The notes under the pieces: generated by a model
Seen by the model: the letters and a program-made list of their open reading frames with translations, nothing else
Database searches by the model: none
Told to the model about the DNA's origin: nothing
Source of the DNA: Candidatus Faecalibacterium faecipullorum
GTDB lineage: Bacteria; Bacillota; Clostridia; Oscillospirales; Ruminococcaceae
NCBI GenBank assembly: GCA_019118985.1
Contig: DWXX01000154.1
Span: 1-11,615 of the forward strand
DNA length: 11,615 bases
Direction of reading: 5' to 3'
In this document: in pieces, positions 5,721 through 11,615 of the stretch
How the letters are laid out: every line of letters begins with the position of its first letter
Position numbering within the stretch: the stretch's first letter is position 1
Made by a program: the position numbers and the translations under genes

Positions 5721-6524
5721 TCAATCCTCGTCGTCGTCTTCGTCGTCCTCGTCCTCGTCCTCCATGGCGTCCTGGTGCTTTTTGTAGAAAACCTTGCACA
5801 GGACGGTGCTGATGGCGTACAGCAGGCACATGGGCAGAGCGACCATGGTCTGCGAGATGACGTCGGGCGGGGTGATGACCGCCGCCACAAAGAAGATCAG
5901 GACGACCATGACGCCGCGGGCTTTCTTCATCAGCTCGGGGCTGACGATGCCCATCCGGGACAGGATGATGACCACCAGCGGCATCTCAAAGACGGCGCCG
6001 AAGATCAGAAAGATGGTGATGCAGAAGCTGACGTAGCTGGCGATACTTGTCGTCTGCACGATGTAATCCGCGCCCTCGAGGGTGCCCATGAAGTTGAGCA
6101 TGAAGGGCAGGGAGACAAAGTAGGCGAACAGCACGCCCACCACGAACAGCCCGAGCCCCAGCACAAGCACCAGACCGAAGAAGAAGCTCTCGCTCTTTTT
6201 CAGACCGGGCTTGGCAAAGGCGTAGATATGATAGGCTATGAAGGGTATGTCGACGATCAGAGCTGCGATCAGGGCCACGCGGAAGTACTGGATCAGCTTT
6301 TCCTGCGGGTCGATGGAGATGAAGTTGTACACCCCGTCGGCGATGGCTGTCAGAAAGTTGATCAGGTCGGCCGCGATGGCAAGGAAACCGACTGCCGCCA
6401 CGAAGTAGATGACCGCACAGATCATCACGCGGTTGCGCAGCTCTTTCAGATGTCCGCCCAGGGTCATATTGCCCTCGGCATCCATCGCCTCAGCGCCCTT
6501 TCTGTGCTTAAATCTCGTGGCCAC
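5721..6524 (-). CDS. tatC: Twin-arginine translocase subunit TatC
   Basis: A 267-residue multi-pass inner-membrane protein, the signal-peptide receptor of the Tat pathway for folded proteins. Family marks are GGHLKELRNR at 23-32, FAKPGL at 103-108 followed by Glu112, and FGAVFEMP with Glu180 in a membrane helix; six helices can be drawn. The GTG start at 6524 lies six bases after GAGGAG and three bases after the tatA stop, so the two are translationally close. The C-terminus ends in thirteen consecutive acidic residues (255-267), a longer and purer acidic tail than I would expect for TatC. The gene ends before the bidirectional terminator. Confidence 0.95.
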   Translation of the reverse strand: MATRFKHRKGAEAMDAEGNMTLGGHLKELRNRVMICAVIYFVAAVGFLAIAADLINFLTAIADGVYNFISIDPQEKLIQYFRVALIAALIVDIPFIAYHIYAFAKPGLKKSESFFFGLVLVLGLGLFVVGVLFAYFVSLPFMLNFMGTLEGADYIVQTTSIASYVSFCITIFLIFGAVFEMPLVVIILSRMGIVSPELMKKARGVMVVLIFFVAAVITPPDVISQTMVALPMCLLYAISTVLCKVFYKKHQDAMEDEDEDDEDDDED

Positions 6525-6527
6525 AGT

Positions 6528-6728
6528 TTACTCCTCGTCGCTCTTGCTGCTCTGGGTGGTGGCCTCTTTCTTGTCGGAGGTCTGGCCGTCCTCGTCCTCT
6601 TCCAGGCCCTCCTTGAAGCCCTTCATGGACTTGCCGAACATCTTGCCCAGCTTGGGCAGGTTCTTGGGTCCAAAGATGACCAGGACGACGACCAGGATCA
6701 GAATCAGTTCAGTGGTACCGATACGCAT
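6528..6728 (-). CDS. tatA: Twin-arginine translocase subunit TatA
   Basis: A 66-residue single-pass protein with a short N-terminal helix (about 5-19), the hinge FGPKNLPKLGK at 19-29, an amphipathic helix to about 42, and an acidic then polar tail. This is the classical TatA layout, the subunit that oligomerises to form the transport site. AAGGAG lies upstream of the ATG at 6728. It lies between the TatB-like gene and tatC on the same strand. A small hairpin at 6753-6773 separates it from the TatB-like gene and may tune the ratio of the subunits. Confidence 0.93.
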   Translation of the reverse strand: MRIGTTELILILVVVLVIFGPKNLPKLGKMFGKSMKGFKEGLEEDEDGQTSDKKEATTQSSKSDEE

Positions 6729-6752
6729 AATCTGTTACTCCTTTTTGCATGG

Positions 6753-6773
6753 ACGGGCCGTTTTGGGGCCCGT
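6753..6773 (-). promoter_or_regulatory. Hairpin between the TatB-like gene and tatA
   Basis: ACGGGCC at 6753-6759 pairs with GGCCCGT at 6767-6773 around a seven-base loop. No T-run follows on the minus strand, so it is not a standard terminator. In an operon transcript it could act as a processing site or 3'-end stabiliser between the two reading frames. Confidence 0.3.
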
Positions 6774-6829
6774 GCGGCTATTCTGCACAGCCGCTCGGCG
6801 CGGCATGCTGCTTGGTTGGGGGGACGGCG

Positions 6830-7363
6830 TCAGACCGTCTCGACGGGTTTGGCCTCTTCAGCGGCTGCGGCGGAGGCTGCTTCGGCCGCGGGGGCGGCGT
6901 CTGCGGCCGGCTCAGCCTCGGCGGCAGGGGCGGCGGCTTCCGCAGCGGCGGGCTGCCCGGTCGGGGCGGCGGTCTCGGCGGCAGGTTCGGCTGCGGCGGG
7001 GGCGGCCGTCTCGGTCAGCTCCTCCAGCTCTTCCACAGGCTCCTCGGCGGCAGCGGCGGCTTCGGCTTCCGCCTTGCTGGTCTTGCCGATGCCGGTGAAG
7101 CTCTTGGTCACGTCCTTGACGCTGTTGTCCAGGTCCTTCTTGATGTCGGTCAGGGGGGAGATTGCCTCCTTGAGGGGCTGCTGGATCTCATTGAGGGGCT
7201 CGACGATATTCTCCTGAATGTCCTTGGATGCGCTGTTGGTGTACTTGCGCAGGTCCCGGAGCATCTTGCCCAGCTTGCGCGCGTAGGCGGGCAGCTGATC
7301 CGGCCCGATGAACACGAACGCGACGATCACAACGACAATCAGCTCGGTCAATCCGATCTTCAT
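6830..7363 (-). CDS. tatB: TatB-like (TatA/B family) translocase subunit
   Basis: A 177-residue protein with an N-terminal membrane helix at about 5-20, the hinge IGPDQLP at 19-25, a long amphipathic stretch to about 95, then an Ala/Glu/Pro low-complexity tail from about 98 to 177. The first 40 residues resemble TatB (GP..LP hinge, ELIVVVIV). Length and the long tail fit TatB better than TatA, but the two families are hard to separate and many pipelines would call it TatA/TatE. In E. coli TatB forms the substrate receptor with TatC; many Gram-positives lack it. The ATG at 7363 follows an AAAGGAA site. It is first in the operon before tatA and tatC. The tail codons are GC-rich and repetitive, so its length could vary between strains. 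Confidence 0.75.
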   Translation of the reverse strand: MKIGLTELIVVVIVAFVFIGPDQLPAYARKLGKMLRDLRKYTNSASKDIQENIVEPLNEIQQPLKEAISPLTDIKKDLDNSVKDVTKSFTGIGKTSKAEAEAAAAAEEPVEELEELTETAAPAAAEPAAETAAPTGQPAAAEAAAPAAEAEPAADAAPAAEAASAAAAEEAKPVETV

Positions 7364-7702
7364 GTATACACGATTCCTTTCCGTCTGGTGCCGGCGGGTG
7401 CCGGCTGCTTTGACTGCATTGATACGCCCTGCCTGTGCCGGCCCGGGCCTACCTGCCCGCCGGCCAAATTGCGGACAAAGCAAGTATAGCATATTCCGCC
7501 ACGCTTGACCAGATGTTTTTTGAGCAAGCGGTGAAATTTCGGCGTATTTCCGGCCTGCGGGCTGCATGCCTATCGGTTTTGTATCAAAAAAATAGAGACG
7601 GAATGTGATTCATCGGTGAACTTTTTGTGAATCCTTGCAAAAACGGCGTAACAGTGACCAAAATGCAAAATTTCGGTCAAACCGGCGCAAAAAACGGGCG
7701 GG
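7364..7702. other. Intergenic region between tat operon and PTS EIIC gene
   Basis: These 339 bases hold the tat promoter and its leader, a self-complementary GCCGGC pair near 7390-7405, a weak 6-bp hairpin GATTCA/TGAATC at 7607-7633, and an imperfect dyad GACCAAAAT/AATTTCGGTC at 7656-7678. From about 7575 to 7690 it is AT-rich with several A-runs. No protein gene is supported; the plus-strand frame crossing it is a shadow of the PTS gene. Confidence 0.55.
7483..7511 (-). promoter_or_regulatory. Promoter of the tat operon
   Basis: On the minus strand, TGGTCA (7511-7506, four of six matches) is followed after 17 bases by TATACT (7488-7483), with TG one base before the -10 (TGCTATACT), an extended -10. 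The start near 7476 gives a leader of about 110 bases before the TatB-like ATG. Confidence 0.65.
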
Positions 7703-7709
7703 TCAGCCC
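7689..7709 (-). terminator. Possible terminator of the PTS EIIC gene
   Basis: Read on the minus strand, GGGC-TGACCC-GCCC forms a short GC-only stem (7709-7706 with 7699-7696) that includes the stop codon in its loop, followed by G and T6 (7694-7689). The T-run is good but the stem is only four base pairs, so efficiency is doubtful. Confidence 0.38.
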
Positions 7710-8761
7710 AGCTTGAGGTCGCCCTCCTTGATCCAGCCGAGGGCGCGCTCGGCCTCGCAGAACAGAACGCTGAGCACCGCCGGCAGCACCAGGCACAAAA
7801 GCACCAGCCCCGCCCAGTCCCAGGCGGTGACGGCGGCCTTGGCGCCGGCGGCGATGTCGTTCAGCCAGCCGGTGTACACCCCGATGGGCCCCACCAGCCC
7901 GCAGGTGCCCATCCCCGAAGAGACCGCCGCGCCGTTCATCTCGAGGCGGAACAGGCAGGTGGCCATCGGCCCGGTGACGGCGCTGGCCAGGGTGGGGGCG
8001 ATCCAGATGCGGGGGTTGCGGACGATGTTGCCCATCTGCAGCATGCTGGTGCCGAGGCCCTGGCTGACAAGGCCGCCCACCCCGTTCTCCTTATAACTCA
8101 TGACGGCGAAGCCCACCATCTGCGCGCAGCAGCCGGCCACCGCCGCGCCCCCCGCCAGGCCGGTCAGGCCCAGCGCCGCGCAGATGGCCGCCGAGGAGAT
8201 GGGCAGGGTCAGCGCCACCCCCACGATGACCGACACCAGCACCCCCATCACGAAGGGGGACTGCTCGGTGGCCCACATGATCAGGCCGCCCACACGGTTG
8301 GCCGCCGCGCCGATGGGGGCGGCGATGAGCAGCGCGAGCCCCACCCCCGAGAAGATGGTCACCAGCGGGGTGACCAGGATGTCGACCCGCGTCTCGCCGC
8401 TGACGGCTTTGCCCAGCTCGGCGGCGACGATGGCGATCAGCAGCACCGCCAGCGGCCCCCCGGCGCCGCCCAGGGCGTTGGAGGCCCAGCCCACCGTCAC
8501 CAGGCTGAACAGGACGAAGTTCGGCGCATGGAGGGCGTAGCCGATGGCGCAGGCCATGGCCGGGCCGCTCATGGCGGAGGCATAGTCGCCGATGGTGACC
8601 AGCAGCGCAAGCCCGGTCTGCTGCCCCGCCGTCTTGAGGATGGTGCCGATCAGCAGACTGGCGAACAGCCCCTGCGCCATGGCGCCCAGCGCCTCGATCA
8701 GGTACCGCTGCGGGGTGATGACGATGTCCTTGCGTTTTAAGAAATTGTTTACATTTGACAT
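7703..8761 (-). CDS. Stand-alone PTS EIIC-type membrane protein (PTS_EIIC_2 family)
   Basis: A 352-residue hydrophobic protein with about eight to ten membrane segments. The opening FLKRKDIVITPQRYLIEALG and the Gly/Ala-rich membrane core match the Firmicutes family annotated as PTS sugar transporter subunit IIC (PF13303). The ATG at 8761 follows a GAAAGGCGG site by about eight bases; a longer upstream frame covers promoter sequence and is rejected. No EIIA, EIIB, HPr or sugar enzyme gene lies nearby, and no EIIB-type domain is present in the protein, so if it is a transporter its phosphorylation partners are elsewhere. The family name is by homology only and the substrate is unknown. It is divergent from the GH25 lysozyme gene. 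Confidence 0.85.
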   Translation of the reverse strand: MSNVNNFLKRKDIVITPQRYLIEALGAMAQGLFASLLIGTILKTAGQQTGLALLVTIGDYASAMSGPAMACAIGYALHAPNFVLFSLVTVGWASNALGGAGGPLAVLLIAIVAAELGKAVSGETRVDILVTPLVTIFSGVGLALLIAAPIGAAANRVGGLIMWATEQSPFVMGVLVSVIVGVALTLPISSAAICAALGLTGLAGGAAVAGCCAQMVGFAVMSYKENGVGGLVSQGLGTSMLQMGNIVRNPRIWIAPTLASAVTGPMATCLFRLEMNGAAVSSGMGTCGLVGPIGVYTGWLNDIAAGAKAAVTAWDWAGLVLLCLVLPAVLSVLFCEAERALGWIKEGDLKLG

Positions 8762-8830
8762 AAGCAGAACCGCCTTTCCGTTCAGAAGGCCCCGGCCGGG
8801 GCGAAAAATGGTCGTATACAGGCGGCAAAC

Positions 8831-8859
8831 AGTATACCATACACCTGTCAAGACAGCAA
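8831..8859 (-). promoter_or_regulatory. Promoter of the PTS EIIC gene
   Basis: On the minus strand, TTGCTG (8859-8854), a 17-base spacer and TATACT (8836-8831) with an extended -10 (TGGTATACT). A TTGACA within the spacer is too close to this -10 to serve as its -35. Two copies of the six-base palindrome GTATAC flank the start region, at about 8813-8818 and 8832-8837. Confidence 0.6.
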
Positions 8860-9006
8860 GGGAGAGGGCGCATTTTGGGCGAAATGACAAAAATTGCCGA
8901 TTCTGCGTGCAATGATTCCGTCGCCTGGGCCGTATTACACACAGTGGACCGGCGGCGTCTCCTGACGCCGGCCACCGGGTTGCGCCAGTGCAGACCTCTT
9001 TCAAGA

Positions 9007-9036
9007 TTGACGGCAGAGCGCATTCTGGTGTATACT
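9007..9036 (+). promoter_or_regulatory. Promoter of the lysozyme/HAD operon
   Basis: TTGACG at 9007-9012 (five of six), an 18-base spacer and TATACT at 9031-9036. The start near 9043 leaves about 35 bases before the ATG at 9078, with AGGGAG in between. Confidence 0.7.
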
Positions 9037-9077
9037 TAGCACAAGAATCTGGATGTATGGAGGCTGAGGGAGACGGA

Positions 9078-10217
9078 ATGAAACGAACGATTACGACCTT
9101 GTTTTCAAAACGGGAGGAAAGGGGCCGCGATCTGGCCCGGCGTGCGGCTGCGGCAGCCCTCGCCCTGACCCTCCTGTGGACGGGGGCGGTGGGCGTCGCC
9201 GCATCTGCGGCAGAGCCGGCCCCCGCCGCCCCGGCTGTTTTGGAGGATGAGAACGGGCTGGGGGGCTTTCAGCTGATGACCGAGGAGCTGGCCGCCGAGG
9301 ACCCGCTGGCCGCCCGGTACGAGACGGTCACCCCCGACGCGGCTGGCCGCATCACCCTGACCCCCGAGCAGTTCACCGCCGCGCTGGAGAATCAGAGCAT
9401 CGACTGGGACGAGGAGAACTGCCTGCGCTGGCTGTTCGACTGGCTGTTTGGCTGGCTGTTCCCCAAAAAGGAGACGCCGGCCTATTCGGGCTGGCGGACC
9501 GAGGGCGGCAAGACCTACTACTATGACCCCTCCACCCACGAGCGGGTGACCGGCCTGCAGACCATCGACAACAAGATCTACTACTTCGACCCCTACGGCG
9601 TCCGGCAGGACGACGTCACCTTCGGCATCGACGTGTCGCGCTATCAGCAGAACGTCAACTGGAAGAAGGTCAAGGACGCCGGGGCCTCCTTTGTCATCAT
9701 CCGCATCGGCTACCGCGGCTACGAGAGCGGCGCGCTGGTGCTGGACTCGATGTTTGAGAGCCATTTCGCCGGGGCGAAGGACGCCGGGCTCAAGACGGGC
9801 GTCTACATCTTCAGCCAGGCCATCAACGAGGACGAAGCCCGGGAGGAAGCCTTTGCCTGCGCCTACGTCCTGAACGGGCGCAGCCTGGACTACCCCGTCT
9901 ATTTTGACAGCGAGTACGGCAACGCCTCCCACACCGGGCGGGCCGACAACCTGACCAAGGAAGAGCGGACCGCCTGCGCGGTGGCCTTCTGCGAAGAGCT
10001 GAAAAAGTACGGCTACGAGCCGGGGGTCTATGCGTCCACCAGCTGGTTCCGCAACCATCTGGAGCTGTCGGCGCTGCAGGGCTACCGGCTGTGGAACGCC
10101 CACTACGGCATCAGCGAGCCCGCCATGGACTGCGATATGTGGCAGGGCAGCTGCACCGGCAAGCTGAGCGGCGTCAGCAGCAGCGGCGTCGACCTGAACA
10201 TCAGCTACATGGGCTGA
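9078..10217 (+). CDS. Secreted GH25 lysozyme with choline-binding-type wall repeats
   Basis: A 379-residue exported muramidase that should cut the MurNAc-GlcNAc bond of peptidoglycan. Residues 1-44 are a long signal peptide: basic n-region, hydrophobic core AAAAALALTLLWTGAVGVA, and an ASA|A cleavage site after 44. About residues 45-135 are unassigned, ending in the tryptophan-rich LRWLFDWLFGWLF. Residues 136-176 hold two wall-binding repeats (YSGWRTEGGKTYYYDP and GLQTIDNKIYYFD). The GH25 barrel is about 182-379: Asp185 in FGIDVSRYQ, and Asp277 and Glu279 in YPVYFDSEYG, are the expected active-site acids. The ATG at 9078 is chosen because an AGGGAG site lies just upstream; the ATG at 9057 is possible. 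The n-region has Arg-Arg (LARRAAA) but not the full Tat motif, so Sec export is more likely. It is the first gene of an operon with the HAD phosphatase. Confidence 0.92.
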   Translation: MKRTITTLFSKREERGRDLARRAAAAALALTLLWTGAVGVAASAAEPAPAAPAVLEDENGLGGFQLMTEELAAEDPLAARYETVTPDAAGRITLTPEQFTAALENQSIDWDEENCLRWLFDWLFGWLFPKKETPAYSGWRTEGGKTYYYDPSTHERVTGLQTIDNKIYYFDPYGVRQDDVTFGIDVSRYQQNVNWKKVKDAGASFVIIRIGYRGYESGALVLDSMFESHFAGAKDAGLKTGVYIFSQAINEDEAREEAFACAYVLNGRSLDYPVYFDSEYGNASHTGRADNLTKEERTACAVAFCEELKKYGYEPGVYASTSWFRNHLELSALQGYRLWNAHYGISEPAMDCDMWQGSCTGKLSGVSSSGVDLNISYMG

Positions 10218-10239
10218 CCGCCCAAAAGGAGGCGCCGCT

Positions 10240-11079
10240 ATGGACCGCGACCACATTGGCCTCATCGCGTCGGATATGGACTACACCCTGCTGGATGAGA
10301 ACGGCCGCCTGCCCGAGGGCTTCGGCCGCCTGGTCCGCCTGCTGGAAGAGGAGGGCATCTACTTTGCCGCCGCAAGCGGCCGCCCCCTCTACACGCTGGA
10401 GGCGATGTTCCCCGACCTGCGGGACCGCATCGCCCTCATCGGGGACAACGGCGGGGCCATCCGCTGGCGCGGGCGGGACATCTACCAGTCCCGGATGCCC
10501 GCCGCCGACTACCGCGAGATGGCCGCCGCCACCCGCGAGGCGGGGGACATCGGGGTCCTCTGCGGGCTGGACTGCGCCTATGTCGAGCGGCCCTACCAGA
10601 ACTATGCCCGCGTGCTGGGGCAGTTCTACACCCGCGTGACCTACGTCGACGACCTGACCGCCCTGGACGTGCCGGCCGACAAGTACACCGTCTACCTGCC
10701 CCGCGGCAACGCGCAGGGCGCCTACGACCGGCTGTACGGGCGGCTGTACGGCGGGCGGTTCTCGGTGGCGGTGGCGGGCGCCAACTGGGTGGACATCATG
10801 AACCGCGGCGTGGACAAGGGCGCGGCGCTGCGCGCGCTGGGCCGCAGCCTGGGGCTGACCGCCGCCAACCTGATGGCCTTCGGCGACACCTACAACGACG
10901 CCGAGATGCTCTGCTGCGCCAAGTACGGCTTCCTGATGACCAACGGCAGCCAGGACCTGCGGGCGCGGGTGCCCTTTCTGGCGCCGCCCCACTGGGACCA
11001 GGGGGTCGTCCGCATCATGCGGCAGGTTTTGCGCCAAAGCGGCTGGGTCGCCCCCGCCGACTTCACCCCCGCCCACTGA
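10240..11079 (+). CDS. Cof-type HAD-IIB sugar-phosphate phosphatase family protein
   Basis: A 279-residue cytoplasmic hydrolase with all HAD motifs: Asp12 and Asp14 in SDMDYTLLD (nucleophile and acid), Ser46 in ASGRP (motif II), Lys193 in GVDKGAAL, and Asp216, Asn219, Asp220 in FGDTYNDAEM (magnesium site). The C2B cap lies between motifs II and III as in the Cof/YidA group, which removes phosphate from sugar phosphates or flavin-like compounds; the actual substrate cannot be read from sequence. AAGGAGG lies eight bases before the ATG, 22 bases after the lysozyme stop, so the two are probably co-transcribed. A strong terminator follows. Confidence 0.92.
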   Translation: MDRDHIGLIASDMDYTLLDENGRLPEGFGRLVRLLEEEGIYFAAASGRPLYTLEAMFPDLRDRIALIGDNGGAIRWRGRDIYQSRMPAADYREMAAATREAGDIGVLCGLDCAYVERPYQNYARVLGQFYTRVTYVDDLTALDVPADKYTVYLPRGNAQGAYDRLYGRLYGGRFSVAVAGANWVDIMNRGVDKGAALRALGRSLGLTAANLMAFGDTYNDAEMLCCAKYGFLMTNGSQDLRARVPFLAPPHWDQGVVRIMRQVLRQSGWVAPADFTPAH

Positions 11080-11098
11080 CCGAACCAAACACCCCACC

Positions 11099-11127
11099 GC
11101 CCGCCGGGCCGACCGGCGGGCTTTTTT
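11099..11127 (+). terminator. Strong Rho-independent terminator after the HAD gene
   Basis: GCCCGCCGG at 11099-11107 pairs perfectly with CCGGCGGGC at 11113-11121 around a five-base loop, followed directly by T6. It closes the lysozyme/HAD operon. Confidence 0.95.
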
Positions 11128-11163
11128 GCGCCTGCTTTTGCCCAAAAGAAAAAGTTTGTCCGT

Positions 11164-11177
11164 AAAAGTATACTTTT
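11164..11177. promoter_or_regulatory. Perfect 14-base palindrome at a -10-like site
   Basis: AAAAGTATACTTTT is a perfect dyad 33 bases before the ATG at 11210, and CCG/CGG nearly extends it outward (one extra T on the left). It contains TATACT (11169-11174), which could be a -10, but no good -35 lies 16-18 bases upstream. A repressor or activator site overlapping a weak promoter would fit. Chance in an A/T-rich patch is also possible. Confidence 0.35.
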
Positions 11178-11209
11178 CGGAACTTGGCTTTTCCAAAAGG
11201 AGAACGGTT

Positions 11210-11446
11210 ATGAAAGCAAAACGTATGTTATCCCTCGTCATGGCGGCCGTGCGGGCTGCCGTGCGGGAGGGCGGCGAACTGGCGGATATTCTGGCCCGGC
11301 TGAAACAGGAACTGGGCCTTGGCGGCGGCACGCTGACCCTGCGCGGGCTGAGCGGCGGCAGCATCAGCGCCACCAGCACCGGCGGCAGCGCCTACGCCGG
11401 CGGCGTGGCGGGCGACAACAACGGCGAGATAATAGAGCAGGGCTAA
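11210..11446 (+). pseudogene. Probable remnant of a large GLUG-repeat surface protein
   Basis: A 78-residue frame with AAAGGAG before its ATG. MKAKRMLSLVMAAV is a typical start of a Firmicutes surface-protein signal peptide, but the hydrophobic core is cut short and runs into RAAVREGGELADILARLKQELG. The end, GGSAYAGGVAGDNNGEIIEQ, resembles a GLUG repeat, a motif normally found in many copies in very long cell-surface proteins. A complete signal peptide, further repeats and a wall anchor are all missing, so it reads as an internally deleted or eroded surface-protein gene. It could instead be an expressed short peptide, since promoter-like sequence, ribosome site and terminator are all in place. 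Assignment of the GLUG-like end rests on memory of the motif. Confidence 0.5.
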
Positions 11447-11497
11447 AAACCTACGGCTTGCGGAAGCACGACAAGCCCCGTGGCCTGACCCGCAGCG

Positions 11498-11538
11498 AAA
11501 GCCCCCGGCTCTCCCGCTTTGGGAAGGCCGGGGGTTTT
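11498..11538 (+). terminator. Rho-independent terminator after the surface-protein remnant
   Basis: CCCCCGGC at 11502-11509 pairs with GCCGGGGG at 11527-11534, extended by a G-T and three A-T pairs (11498-11501 with 11535-11538). An inner TCCC/GGGA stem lies in the loop (11512-11524). TTTT and a GT-rich tract follow. A smaller hairpin GGCTTG/CAAGCC at 11455-11477 lies between the stop and this terminator. Confidence 0.75.
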
Positions 11539-11540
11539 GG

Positions 11541-11594
11541 TTTGGGTAGTTTGGGTACTTTCGGTACTTTTGGGAAAGGGTGTAGTTTGGGTAA
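11541..11594 (+). repeat. Six tandem 9-base units, TTTGGGTAN type
   Basis: The 54 bases split exactly into TTTGGGTAG, TTTGGGTAC, TTTCGGTAC, TTTTGGGAA, AGGGTGTAG and TTTGGGTAA. Units 1, 2 and 6 match at eight of nine positions; units 4 and 5 are degenerate. One frame (from 11542) stays open to the window end and would read LGSLGTFGTFG, but it has no start codon. Most likely a noncoding minisatellite next to the terminator. Confidence 0.6.
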
Positions 11595-11615
11595 TTCGCC
11601 CGTTTGGAGGGCGTT

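Larger units (their letters stand above)
8762..9077. other. Divergent control region between PTS EIIC and lysozyme genes
   Basis: These 316 bases contain the leftward promoter at 8831-8859, the rightward promoter at 9007-9036, and a hairpin GGCGTC/GACGCC at 8954-8969 with a TCCT loop and GC-rich flanks. The hairpin lies upstream of the lysozyme promoter and has no T-run, so it is not an attenuator of that gene. No gene or recognisable riboswitch is seen. Confidence 0.55.

Noticed and set aside
5775..7217. Long plus-strand frame of 480 codons opposite the tat genes
   Set aside because: Its His/Asp-rich and Ser/Ala-rich protein is the antisense of tatC, tatA and the TatB-like gene, all of which have clear family motifs and ribosome sites.
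9078..9210. Tat signal peptide on the lysozyme, suggested by Arg-Arg and the nearby tat operon
   Set aside because: The motif is LARRAAAAAL, lacking the S/T-R-R-x-F-L-K pattern, and the core is strongly hydrophobic; Sec export is the simpler reading.
1..11615. CRISPR array, tRNA, rRNA, or insertion sequence
   Set aside because: No regularly spaced long direct repeats, cloverleaf, rRNA core or transposase-like protein was seen.

Overview
The window looks like chromosomal DNA from a high-GC gut-type Clostridia member (Oscillospirales/Ruminococcaceae-like). This is inferred from GC-rich genes with strong AGGAGG-type ribosome sites, standard TTGACA/TATAAT promoters, a Tat operon, a Firmicutes-type PTS EIIC and a GH25 lysozyme with choline-binding-type repeats. 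The first ~930 bases are clearly AT-rich and differ in composition from everything after them, so the left end is probably the edge of acquired DNA.

Layout. (1) 1-930, AT-rich: the C-terminal part of a membrane protein that runs off the left edge, a hairpin, and a gene-poor stretch. Its right part folds into several hairpins and ends in two tandem plus-strand terminators (candidate small RNA). (2) 1107-1571: a small membrane protein gene on the minus strand, divergent from a cI-type (XRE + S24) repressor. The shared promoter region carries six ACAAC/GTTGT half-sites. (3) 1572-4337: apparent three-gene operon of S24 repressor, radical SAM DNA modification/repair protein (TIGR03916-like) and DUF4130/TIGR03915-like DNA metabolism protein. 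The last two belong to a conserved but functionally unsolved pair. The radical SAM protein carries a QLSLF sequence that matches the bacterial sliding-clamp binding consensus. (4) 4397-5644: YhiN/HI0933-type flavoprotein with its own extended -10 promoter, ending in a bidirectional terminator shared with the convergent tat operon. (5) 7363-5721 (minus): TatB-like, TatA and TatC. (6) 8761-7703 (minus): stand-alone PTS EIIC-type membrane protein. (7) 9078-11079: secreted GH25 lysozyme and a Cof-type HAD phosphatase in one operon, closed by a strong terminator. (8) 11210-11446: short ORF joining a secretion-type start to a GLUG-like surface-repeat fragment, probably the remnant of a large surface protein, followed by a terminator and a 9-base tandem repeat.

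The most interesting unit is the putatively damage-responsive repressor plus the uncharacterised radical SAM/DUF4130 pair. Repressor autocleavage residues, the clamp-binding peptide, the helix-hairpin-helix domain and the operator-like repeats all point to a DNA-repair or DNA-modification operon, but its substrate and chemistry are unknown.
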